Below, piece after piece: positions 1 through 13,699 of a DNA stretch of 64,000 nucleotides. How positions within the stretch are numbered: the stretch's first letter is position 1; each line of letters opens with the position of its first letter. Source of the DNA: Sphagnum compactum (Eukaryota > Bryophyta > Sphagnopsida > Sphagnales); assembly GCA_965153455.1 (NCBI GenBank), contig OZ234495.1, forward strand, positions 17,790,875 through 17,854,874, read 5' to 3'. The position numbers and the translations under genes were made by a program. Below the pieces are notes generated by a model. It was given only the letters and a program-made list of their open reading frames with translations. It was not told the DNA's origin and ran no database searches.

Positions 1-3000
1 TACATTAAGTATAATAATTTAAGTATGTATAAATTTAGGCCATTATTTTTATGACTCGTGTCCATGTTGTACACATTTAGTTGCATGTTAGTTGCACACA
101 CAACCGTATGGCCCAAAAATTATACAATACCAAATTTGTAGTTGCAAACATGACCAAGATAGTTACAAACGACAACCAGTTGCATGCCAGTTGCATAGTG
201 ACTGGTTGCAAATGACAAGATTTCTAGTAGTGAAATTATATAAGTAAAGCCCTTGCTCCCTTTGTTTCAACCTTAGCTTCATTAGAGACTTTAGTGCATT
301 GCAATGCTTCCACCCTTTAGATTTATCGTTGTCATATTAAAATTCTTTGATGTTATTTTGATTAGATACAAACTTGAACTTCTATTTCAACTCTTTTAGG
401 TCAACATTCATCCACATGTTTCATCTCGTAACAAGTGGGCCCTTAAGCATGCCATTTGAACATCTTTGAAATTTGTTTGACCTTATGGACTTGGGTAGTG
501 GTTTTCCTTAGTTATTTTAGGCGTGTTCATAGATTGTTGTAGGTCACATCCTCAGGTGCATAGTTTGGGCCCTTGATGCTACTTGACTATTAACCACCAT
601 GCCAAAACATGGCATTCGTGACTAGTTTTATAAAATGGCATTCATCATTAAAAAGATAACCAAAAATGGCATAAACAATAGTTCTAATTTGATTACATTT
701 GAAAATGATTAGTCATAAAAACCATGTTTTGGCGTAATGAATGTTGGCCAAACCTTCTAAAAGCATCAAATTGATTGTAATGGATGAAGTCTTATATCAA
801 TTCATGAGTAGGGCCTTGTGCCTTTAGTTTTGCAACATATTTGTTTTTTTTCTCTTGCCATCAATTTGGCATTACATTTAAAGGAAAGTGTAAGGCAATG
901 ACACATGACATTTGAGTGGCCTTAGATCTTCACCTTGAGTAAATGTCATGAATGCTTTTAACATAAATTTCTACAAGGTTATAATTTAAGATCTCCACGT
1001 ATGGGCAATTGGTTGTCCCAATTCATGATGTTTCGTTTGTTCATTTTATGTATAACATGTTTTTTTTTTCTTTAGCCATCATTCCCCTTTGAAAAGGTTT
1101 GCCATTATCCATTATTCCATTGACATGCGTTTAATTAAACAATTTTCTAGGTTGACAAATTTTTCACCCTTGTTCACTTTCCAAAAGTGGGGTGCAATTT
1201 ACTAACCTAAATCATTATGAAACTTTTTAAATGAAATAAGTTCACTCCGCTTTAGTCATTTCAACTTGGTTTAAATTATGTCAATACAAAAATGAATCAT
1301 GAATGTCATATAAGGTGGAATAACCTATAACAATTAAGAATAACTTCATGTAAAATAAATTAGAATGGATTAGGTTGGAATAATTTAAAATAACCAATAA
1401 TAACATAAGGTAGAATAACTGAGGATAACATAAGGTAGAATAACATAAAATAACCTATAATAACCATATTTAATAATAACATAGGGTGGAATAACCTAAA
1501 ACATCTTAGGGCAAAATAATTAATAATAACCTATGGTGGAATTATCCAAAAATAACCTAAGGTGGATTAGCTTAAAAGAACCTAAAATAATTTTAAATAA
1601 CCAAAAAAACTTAGAATAATAAAAAATAACTTATTGTGAAATATTTTAAAATAACTTATGTATTGTATGTTGCGATCCTAACATTGGGTTTGTGACTAAG
1701 TATGAAATGCAAGGGCCCATAAGGCCAAAAGTGTGTTTAGGTGTGAAACGCACTCTCACAAATAGGGGAGAGTGCAAGGGATGAAGCTTAATGACTGCCA
1801 AGTGCACTACCACTTTGAGAGTTGCATTCGTGTGGAAGTTGCGAATGTTTAGAGCTTTGGTTGGAAAGTTAAACAAGCACCAAATTGGGCCCCCAAGACA
1901 CCATCAGAAAGGTCTTGAAGTGTAAATGCTTAAAATGCCCTCGCATTGTTCATTTAGATTTGATTTGCATGAGTTATAATCAAAAGAAGGGGTGAGAGTC
2001 AAATTGGGAATTAGATTTTTAACAACAAATCCTTTGAAAGCAGGGGTCAAATGAAATCCAATTGGGGCGTGTTATACACCGTTGGAAAGATTTTTTTTAG
2101 GGCTATAAATCATTTCCCTTGCATTCTAAGAAAAATTTGATTTGAAAAACATATGAACGTTGAAAGTTTTGGACAACAAAAGTCTTAATTTCAGGACTCT
2201 CATTTGAGAGTCCCAAGGAAAAGTGACATTTGGATGTAGTCCTTGTGAAAGGCACAAAATATACTATAGGGAGGGGGTGGTGCCTCCTCCTAGAGGTTGC
2301 AGGTTGTGTAAAACTTGTGCTTAAGGTTGTCCTTACTAAGTTTGTCGCACCATTTCCATTCAACAACCTTTTTTTCTTGGTTGTGCATGTTAACCTCATC
2401 TTGAACCTTCGTTTGTGACTTCAACTTAGTCCCATCTTGAAGCTCTAGCATGCCTTCCTACCTTCGAAGTGCTATAAGTTAGGGAACATGCTTCAACTTT
2501 TTTTTTCTCTTGTTTCGCTTTGGAACTAATTTTTGGGTCTTTTGAGGAGTTTGGGGGCACATCATTGTAGCTTAGGAACTATGTCACAAGCATCAACCTT
2601 GAACATAAGCACATGACAAATGGAGTTCATTCACATGGATTTCCATTTATGATTTTATAATCCATTTTTAGTTAAATATTAATTAGTTCGTAATTCACAT
2701 ATAGTTACAAGGCCTCTTTAGAAACTTTTTTGATTGATGGGCACATGGAAAATGTAAATTTCTTAGAGTTAGGACCCCTCGTTACCTTTAATATGTTTAA
2801 CATTAGTGTAAAATATGATTTTACACAATAACCTTTTTTTCTTTTTCTTTTTCGTGTTTATGCTTTTTTATTTATTACAATAAAAATTTGTTTGTACTTT
2901 GGTTTTGCACATTTTATGTTTTTAATTTTAACCTTTGTGTTTTTGTCTTGGTGCCTTTGCTTTGTGTTTTGGATTTATATTTAAACCTATCCTTTCATTA

Positions 3001-5229
3001 GTTATTTTTGTAATTTTCATGTTTATGACAAATAGTATATGGTGTTATAAACATGACATAAGATAACTTACATTGACTTAAAAGTAAAATAAATTTATGA
3101 ACTTTAGCCTATGGTAACTTACACATAACTTAAAGTAATTTACACTAACCTAATAACAGTTTAAAGTAGCCTACATTAACTTTAAAATAATTTAGAAAAA
3201 TTACTTAGGTAAATTAAGAAAAATACATTCATAATAATATAGGGTGACAAAATATATCACTTATTTAAATAATGGTTCAATGGTTAAAGACTTATTATTT
3301 AAGCATGGATGTAAGGGGGAATGAGGGGTTCAAACTTTTACATTTGCATCATAAATGATGAGCTAGGTTGATTATGTTCTTAGTTAGTTTAGGTGACATT
3401 GGTTAGCTTAAATAACTAAATTTAAATGCCTAGCCTAGTTTAAGTTCTTAATTTAGTCTAAGTTTTTAAGTGCTTAACTTAGGTTTTTAATTAACGATTA
3501 GTGAATTCAATTAACTAATAATGAATTTGATTGATTATTAATGAATTCTTTGAATTATTAATGAATTCACTTATCCATAACAATTGATCGATGTTCATCA
3601 AGGGGTTGCACTTTCACCATGGTAAAATTTTACAAGTTCATTCAAAATCTAGTGAAATATAAAATGAACTTGACACATAATAATGTAGTGTTTATGCAAT
3701 TTAATGAACCTTTTCCATTAAGTTCACAATAAAATGACCAATGTTCAACCATTTGACTATTTAATTCATAATATTTTTAAAAAAACCTTTAAGAAATCTT
3801 GAATTTTTTAATTTATATTTAAAATAAAATTGACAAGGATACATTTTTGTTAATGTTCCCATGGGGGGAGCCCATTATAACCCATAACATTGTTCATGAT
3901 TTTTTTACTTTCATTCCCAAAGATGTTGGGTTTCAATTGAAAAAACATTTGTTTTCCTATCACTTTTAGTCTTTGTGTCAATGGGTCAATATTGTGTTCA
4001 TTAAAAGGTTTACACCTTAATTGATGTTATCATGTTAATGTCATTCAAGTGGATTTGGTTTCATGAGCTATTGTTTCACAAGGAGTGATCATTACAATTG
4101 CAGTTCACACAAAATGTAGGTTATAGCACAAATGACACCTTGAAAATTTGTTTTTCCTTCTTGCCGTTTAGATATTTGAGTGTTTACACTAGCAAGTTGA
4201 TGATTTTTTTTTTCAATGTATTAACATGATGTGGTTAGTTAAGTGCTAACATAGAAGTCTTCCTTTATTTATTTTTAATTCATTTTATTTGAAAAAAATG
4301 TCAATGGTTCTTTATAAAGTTCAAGCCACCTCCATCTTCAAATGAATAATTGAGGTCAAAAAGGCATTTTCAAGTTTCCCACCCATCTCCTTCTCATCTC
4401 GCAATAGATGAGGGGTGTAAGAGTAGGTGACTTCATTCTCCCCTTTTGGGGAGTGCTAACTGTTATCTTTTGTTGCCTTTGATTATGCATTTGTGTTTTT
4501 AGGTGTTCTCTTCAATGGATGTGGGGGGTTTTTGTTTTTCCCTTTCCTTCCTCCTTCTTGTTAGGTGTTTGTCAGTTTTTATAAAGTTTGGTAGGATGTC
4601 AATGGATGTGGGTTGTTTCTTGTCCTTCTTTTCTTTCCCCTCCTTGTTCCATGTTTTTCTTTCTTTTATAAAGTTTGGCATCAACAATCAATGCTCTCTT
4701 TGCCAATGAAAAGGTGAGGTTTTGTAAAAAAATTTGTTCGGGTTTGTGATGCAAACAAAATGAGTAGTGAGTGCTAGGACAATTGTAAAGAGGCCACCTC
4801 TTTTTCCAAGGGCTAAAACCAAATCCTTTTCTATCAATGGTTTTATGAAACCTTTCTTGGTTTGTATGCATACCAAGTGCACAAATTTATTGGAGACAAT
4901 GTGTATACAAAGGTGGGCCAAAAGGAGAAACTATCTAAAATCTACATTGAGGACCTTGTTGAAATTCCTTTAACATATTTCCTTGATGCGTAATTCAACA
5001 ATGCCCGTCACTCAACAAAAGAAAAAAATAAGAGGAAAAAAAATAAGAGACTTTTGAATTTTGAACAATTTTTGTTGCGGTGGGCAAAAAAACATAAGTT
5101 TTAAACTTTGGATGCACTCACATTGGATAAATAGAAATCACATTATACCCTAAACCTACTTACTTTTCATACTTGCATAGTTAGATAGGTAGGTACTACC
5201 TTCATATGGAAGACGGTAAATTAGGCTTG
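1..5229. other. AT-rich intergenic region
   Basis: I see no gene here. All open frames are short, lack recognisable domains and have the composition of random AT-rich DNA. The stretch holds a small inverted repeat (601-612 against 722-733), a degenerate tandem region rich in AATAACCTAAGGTGGAATAACC-like units at about 1310-1650, and a similar TAACTTACA-rich stretch at about 3050-3240. It is probably decayed repeat DNA. Confidence 0.7.
1310..1650. repeat. Degenerate tandem repeat, TAAGGTRGAATAACC type
   Basis: The core TAAGGTGGAATAACC recurs with small changes (for example near 1312, 1405, 1431, 1486, 1532 and 1558). The copies are separated by AATAACCTAAAATAACC-like filler. The unit is roughly 25-45 bp and strongly diverged. 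No coding potential is seen. Confidence 0.6.
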
Positions 5230-5487
5230 CTTTACACTAGGAGTCAGGGCCCAAAAAACTTGGGGCCAACTTTGAGCATTATTCGGGTTGCAAATCGGCC
5301 CCAAGTTACTAACAAATGCTCGAACATTGGTCCCAAAGGTTGCAAATTGGCCTCCCAAATTTGATGGTATTCTTTTTTCAGCCTTGGGGCCAATAACAAG
5401 GCCAGAATTATTCAGCATTTATTAATAACTTGGGGGCAGATTGAAAACGTGTTTTTTTCTATGTCAGCCTTGACTCCTAGTGTAAAG
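5230..5487. mobile_element. MITE-like element with 17-bp perfect terminal inverted repeats
   Basis: CTTTACACTAGGAGTCA at 5230-5246 has its exact reverse complement at 5471-5487, bounding 258 bp with no gene. Inside the left arm is CACTA followed by GGAGTC, which recalls CACTA-type ends. However, the bases flanking CACTA are TTA on the left and TAA on the right, which extend the inverted repeat and do not form a target-site duplication. The element lies about 460 bp upstream of the CRR1 start codon and could carry regulatory sequence. The class is uncertain; the inverted repeat itself is directly visible. Confidence 0.7.
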
Positions 5488-5783
5488 CCCTTGTTGAGGC
5501 TGATTTCAACTTTTGCACCAATAGGAATGCTGGATTTGGGTTTAGGGTTTAGTCCAAGTGACCAGACATTTTGGGTCCTTTTGTGTGTTTTGTATGGGAG
5601 AAGGTTTCTTCTTTTCAATGGTAATATATCAAAACCTGGGTATTTGATTTTTCTTATAATCACAGTTATAAAATTTGATCCCCTTTTTTGATATCCGGAA
5701 GGGATTGGGTGCAATTTCTAATACCCGCCCCACTCTGGTTAACATGATGGGTTACCACGGTGTAACTCAAGGCTTCTAGATTC

Positions 5784-5797
5784 AGGGTTTAGGGTTT
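5784..5797 (+). promoter_or_regulatory. Telobox-like motif upstream of CRR1
   Basis: AGGGTTTAGGGTTT lies about 155 bp before the CRR1 start codon. A second GGGTTTAGGGTTTAG copy lies at 5538-5552. Short telomere-like motifs of this type are common in plant promoters and 5' leaders, where they are bound by Myb-type telobox factors. The role here is inferred from position only. Confidence 0.45.
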
Positions 5798-5895
5798 AAA
5801 GAGATTTGATCAGCTAGCCAGAAAGTTCAAGCAATTTTTGTGTTGTTTTCGAGTTGTGGAGAAAGAGGGAGAAAGAGACGCGCAACGCGCGCCAT

Positions 5896-5914
5896 CACAC
5901 ACACACACACACAC
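5896..5914 (+). repeat. CA microsatellite in the CRR1 5' leader
   Basis: An uninterrupted CA dinucleotide run of about 9.5 units lies 38 bp upstream of the predicted CRR1 ATG, so it is likely transcribed as 5' UTR. Confidence 0.85.
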
Positions 5915-5951
5915 CGATACAGAGTTTAGAGGTCAGGAATTGGGTTGGGAG

Positions 5952-8946
5952 ATGAGGGGTCTCCAACAACAACTGTTTCACAATGCAACAAAAGCAGGGC
6001 CAGTGGTACCTGTGATGCGTTGCGGTTTCTTCTTGCCCATGTGCACCATGGGAGCGGCATCCATGTCCTCCAACCGTAACACAATCAAGGTCTATCTCCT
6101 CATCTTTCTCCTAGTGTCTTGACCCTTACCACCCAATAACATTACAGGATTGATCTAAGCAACAATTTTTACCAAATTTTTTTTTTGTTGCTGGAATTTG
6201 GGTTTTGGTCTTGCATGGTGGGGGAGATTGAACGGGGATATGGGGAACCAGGTTGTGGTGAGTGGAGCAGGGAGTGAGTTAGGTAGGGCAGCAATTGCTG
6301 CTGTGAGTAAGGCGCGGGGAATGCAGCTGGTGGGAGCAGTGGATTCTCAATTTGATGGCCAGGATGCAGGCCAGGTGCTTCTTGATGTTTCTGCATCTTT
6401 TTTACAAGCTTTCAATGAAGAGAAGATTGTATTCAAAAAATTTCTACACAATGACAAAATAAAACCCATCTTCTAGGTCAAGTTGTTCCAGAAGAATCAT
6501 GGCCCAAATTCCTGAACCTGGAACTTCAAACTTACTATTGAGGGTGGGAGTTTTGTTTTGTAGGTAGCTGGGCTAGAGGAGCTTCTGGAGATCCCTATTT
6601 TGAATGATTTGGTCATGGTTTTGGGATCCCTCTCACAGGTACTTTCCCAAAACACTCTTCAGTCATGCTTAGTATCTTTTTTCCAAGCAGTTTCATGGAT
6701 TGATTGAACTTCTCAATTTCTCTCCTATTTATATTGCCTCCAGAATTCATAATGTCCAGGCTCTGAAAGAATCAATATCCTTTGACTTTGGATACAAAAG
6801 AAAACAAAAAAGGGTTCAAAAACTGCAGACAAGGACTGTGCATCATAAACACAGGCCACAGACTGTGTCATTTTGTTAGTGAAATTGTGGCAGTACGTCA
6901 TCCACTGCAGGGAACATCATTAGGAGTGATGGTGGACTTCTCCAACCCTGCCTCTGTCTATGACAATGTCCGCCAGGTAAGTCATCAGTCAGAGTTTCTG
7001 TCATTTCAAGAGCTCAGAGTTGGCAGGAAAGAAATCTTGCAGTATTTCTAAGAGAAGCAGTGACAGGGAAGAAAACTGAGAACTTTTAAAGCCATCGATT
7101 TAAAGCTTCTAAATGGTAGGTCATATTTTTTTCTAATGACAGTCGAGTTGTTGGAATACTAGGCTTCCTCACAAATGTTGAGTGTATAGGTCAAATGGAT
7201 TGTTGATATCAGAGTTGGTTGGGCTTTTAGGCAACTGCATTTGGGTTGAGGAGTGTGGTGGGAGTGTCGGGGGTGGAGATGGACGTAGTAGGAGCCCTTT
7301 CTACATTTTGTGAGAAGGCCAGCACGGTGAGCAATGGTGAGGTGTCCCCCTCTTCTGTAGTTCCTTTTGCCAAAGATCTGGACATTGTTGGAGTAGGGAA
7401 ATCTTTATTGTGCATGAAGTATTCTTAGCATTTTCAGAAGTAAAATTTGTATGCAATTTGCCATGCTGGGACATGAAAAAGATACGTCAGGTTTAGCGTG
7501 TTAGAGCAGCTGGGTGGGTTCAAACTCTGGAACTATTACCCCCAAGGGGCTACTTTTAGCTTTAGTGTCATTTCCTTTCTCCATCCACCCACTGACAAAG
7601 TTTTGATTGGGGGGGATAGGGCTGCATTATAGCACCATCATTATCTATTGGTGCAGTACTTTTGCAACAAGCAGCAGCAATGGCAGCCTTTCAATATAGG
7701 CATGTTGAGATCATTGAATCTCAGGGTAGCTCTTTGGTAATTTCTCAATGGATTTCTCTTTGTCACTGATTGTTCTTGGCTCAGTAAGCACTCTGAGTTC
7801 TTTTAGATGCCAGAGATATAACATAACTTCAATAGCGGGTTCTATGCTCCCTCAGTTTTGTCTTTGATTTTTGATGCGTACTTTGCTTTCCGAAGGCATG
7901 AAATAACTTGAATCACAGTCGTCACTTCTACTGATTTTCAACACAGGAATACCCATCACGAGAGGCGGTTGAGATTGCAAACAGTCTTTCAGGCCTTGGC
8001 CAAATTTACAATGATGGCGATACTTCCAAGGAATTTCCGGTTTGGTCCTGCTCTCTTTTCAGTACAATTGGGGGAAGATGGTATTTGGGAAAGTGAAATT
8101 ATCACCCATGAAGATTGATTTTCATAATTATTGTTGATTTTCAAATTTTCATATTGATGCTCATATGTCAATGTTCTTTGCTTATCAATGTGTCTCTATT
8201 GGCCTCTTGCATTGATCATTAAAAAGCCTGTTTGTTTGTGTTTTATTGAAGGCAAGGGGTGAAGTAATTGGAGATGGTGTTCGAATTCATAGCTTGGCAC
8301 TCCCAGGTCTTGTTTCAAGTGTAGATGTTCGATTTTCAGCCCCTGGAGAGGTAGGTACTATTGCAACTTTTTTTTTCCACAGACAATCAGATCATCTTGA
8401 TAGTGCAGGGGACATTAAGAGACAGGTTGACATTCCTGAAATTTGACAAATGACTCCAATGAGTTGCAAATTAGATCTTTCTGTGATTGATTTTATGGAC
8501 ACTGATCTTGACTGTTTTGAAATGAGGCAGATGTTGTCATTTCGACATGATGTAATGGATGTGCAAGCATTGATGCCTGGGCTTCTCATGGCTATCCGCC
8601 GTGTTGTGCGACTTAAGGTTTGGAACCCGCTCTTTTGCTCACTTGTTCAATTGTCATGACATTCAAATTTCCGCAATCAACTTTGTCAGCATTGTGTGTA
8701 GTCCTGTATTTTGCATCCACATTCCGTCTGTTGTATGCTGGTTGATGCTGAAAGAAATGAAACAGCTAATCATGGATTGGCCCAGGAAGGCTCACAGTAA
8801 AGACACAAAAGTCACAGTTGTGTTGAGATCTATTGCACGTCTGATTAATCTTTCAAGTAACCAAATAGTTGTATGCTGTTCTGACCCAAGTAGTTGCAAT
8901 GTTGTATGTGCAGTCTCTTGTCTATGGGTTGGAGAAGATTATGTAG
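5952..8946 (+). CDS. CRR1: CRR1: dihydrodipicolinate reductase-like NDH assembly factor, chloroplast
   Basis: Ten exons: 5952-6089, 6252-6374, 6564-6638, 6911-6976, 7231-7326, 7620-7736, 7947-8039, 8252-8350, 8531-8617, 8914-8946. They join to 308 aa with TAG at the end. Each exon is a multiple of three, so all nine introns are phase 0. The first 46 residues look like a plastid transit peptide; 5952 is the first ATG in this frame. The mature part follows the DapB fold: a nucleotide-binding Gly loop (about 50-57, SGAGSELG), VMVDFSNPASV, GVSGVE, GCIIAPSLSIGAVLLQQ, and a C-terminal MPGLLMAIRRVVRLKSLVYG. The DapB catalytic HHxxKxDxPSGT segment is not kept; IESQGSSLEYPSREA stands there. In Arabidopsis CRR1 is a stromal protein needed for chloroplast NAD(P)H dehydrogenase assembly, not lysine synthesis. 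Similarity to CRR1 is clearly closer than to DAPB1/2, judged from memory. Confidence 0.93.
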
Positions 8947-11486
8947 TTCAAAGTTCAAATTTGAGCATGGCAGACTTTTTCTGCTTTGCATGAGGTAGGT
9001 GAATTCATGTTTGTCCTTATTTCAAAAATGCAGTGAAGGTGAAGTTTCTCTTATGCACTTATCAACTCCCACTGAAGCTGCTGCCTGTCGTTTGCAATTC
9101 TTCTTCTGCTGTTGCATCCAGAGTGTAATTTCTTCCCACCCTGACAGTTACAATCTCTGGGTCACATTTTTAGCATGGAATGATGATTAACATTGCATGA
9201 AGCATCTTATTTAAGGTCAACCCTAAATCTAGACCTTAACCTCAACAGAACTTTAGTGGAAGGCTTTTAGTGCAGATCAGCTGATGGGAGTGATGTGTAT
9301 TGAAGCACTCCTGCACACTGCACACACCTGAAACCCACACTGGTTGATCTCAGTGGTTTTTAACTCTGCTCCATAGTCTCAACAAGATTGTATCACAGCA
9401 ATTTCTTTTCTGCAGCTTGATATATGAGGTTTGGGTTTTGTCTGGCTCAAATCCAGATTTTTGTTTGGATACAAAATGGGGTTTCTTTTATCAATAATAG
9501 TTGGAGTTTCATCAGGCTTCCTAACATCAAAAGAATTTGCTTTGGGTTTCAATTGTCTGAATTTAAGAGGAGATTGTTTAATGAACAGATCTCCATCATA
9601 TTTTCAAAAGTTTACTAGATTTCAAATGCATGAAGAAGCATTTGAAGAGCAAAGAAAATTGAGTCTATGGTATCCAATTATCAAGGTGCGGATTGAGGGA
9701 AGGGGAGTTTGAGAAGTTTGGAAACTTGGACCAAAGCACATGTACTAGCATGCCATTGATACTAGGCAAACATGGTGATTTCAAGTTTTTTGTTTTCATT
9801 TCAGATTTGATCTCCACATTGCAAGTTTTGAAGTGAATGAAACTTTCATCGTTGAGTTCTTTTGTTTTGAAAATTGTGACTTTGTGGTGTATGAGGATAT
9901 GGTGTGCTGTGTGAATACTCTTGAGTCATGATGGTATTGGGTGTCAGTAGTAGGTTGAGATTTTGATTGACACAATTTTTTCAATCCCTTTTTTTTGGCA
10001 CCTTGCACATTAGTCATCAAATACTGTTGAATTACAAGAAGGTAGCATTTGGTGGGGTTTGAAGTTTTCACCAAGTTTTGACAACCAACCATTAATGCAC
10101 CACACTTGTAATGGCAAGTATTTTGCATAATCTAAGAAACCAAGTAGCTATAGTGGGGTCAGTTGTCATTTGAGAGTTTCAAGCAAGTCTTTCATAGTTT
10201 GTGATACTTGGTGATGATTATACAATTGTTACGAGTGTCATAGCAATGGCTCAGGTATTGAGGTTGAAAGTGGAGTCCACACGTCTAAGGATATATTGCT
10301 TGTTGATTGTAGTTGCAAAGTTTGATGTTTAGAATAAAACACCAAAATAGTCTTGCTCTCTATTGTGATTGAAACATTGAGCAAATATTTGTAGGCACTC
10401 TTAATTGTTTCATAAGGGCACTCATTTAAGACTTATGTTGCACAAAGTGAGTGAGTAATGAGTAGTACCTACATCGTTGATCCAAATGTTGGTTCAAAGT
10501 TGAAAGAGTAAACAGGGAAACTCAGACATGACATCCACAGATCATACAAAAGCAGCTCAAATCAGGCAAATCCAAACCTAGAATTACCTTGTCATGCTTG
10601 CAGGACATCAGCAATGGAATTACTGAAAGACCTATCATGTCACAAAGTGCAAGACATTACTGCCGAGAACATTCCAGTAAACACAAGATTGGAGAATCTA
10701 TGAGATTGCAGAGAAAACTGAAAAAATAACACTTTGATGGTAATCATTGTGTAAGTTCCACCCAAGCCCAATTGAACAAGACAAAAATGAGTGCAGTCAT
10801 AACCTTGAGAATGCCACCCACAAAGTATCAGACTATATCAATCACCTTTATAATGAATGGCAGTGCTCACTGCCATTCCTTCCCACCAACTCCACCATGT
10901 CATGAGTCGCAATGGTGGATATATATTGGTCTATACTAATCTGCACAAAACTTAGGGCAAACAAAGTATAAAGAACTTTGCTACAGTTTCTATAACATTT
11001 CCAGAAGCAACAGGGAAACTGAGACAGGATGTCCACCAACAGTCCTGAGGCATAGATTAACAAAAAGAAAAGTCACTTGTAACTAATTCAAGCTGCAACA
11101 AGCTTGTGAGGCTAAGCTTTCAATTCATTTAGCTTGCTTGCCCCTGTACAAGCAAGAATCTAAGCCTACAGCATAGAGAAGGCCTCAAAGAAGGAAATGG
11201 ATATGTTAAACACATCCATCAGTTACATAATAAAATGAAAAGATATGACCATGTCACTGGTTGTCTTACACCCTATGGGATTCAACATCACCACCGATAG
11301 TCTCATCATTGACATTATAGTAAACTCCATACACATTCTATCCACTCCAAAGCCATCATGATAAACATATGGCACTCATAAAAAAGGCAACACCTTTACC
11401 TTGGCAATGGCAAACATCTAGATGAAATCAAGAATTCACTAAACAGCTGCTTGGAATGGATAGAATGCTTGTCACAACCACAAAGA
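8947..11486. other. Intergenic region between convergent CRR1 and NTM1
   Basis: This contains the 3' UTRs and terminators of the two convergent genes. Open frames at 8999-9190, 9424-9712 and on the minus strand at 9796-10128 and 10848-11063 show no domain and mostly start at non-ATG codons. I see no further gene. Confidence 0.6.

Positions 11487-13699
<2,213 letters not shown>

Noticed and set aside
4499-4973. Several overlapping frames on both strands
   Set aside because: None has a domain or consistent codon use, and neither strand stands out. Chance frames in a less AT-rich patch.
5838-5951. In-frame upstream extension of CRR1
   Set aside because: It has no ATG (the frame begins at TTG) and is acidic with a CA-repeat-encoded His/Thr run, unlike a transit peptide.
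7495-7540. tRNA-like string with GGGTTCAAACTC
   Set aside because: No acceptor stem or D-arm pairs around it, and it lies in a CRR1 intron.
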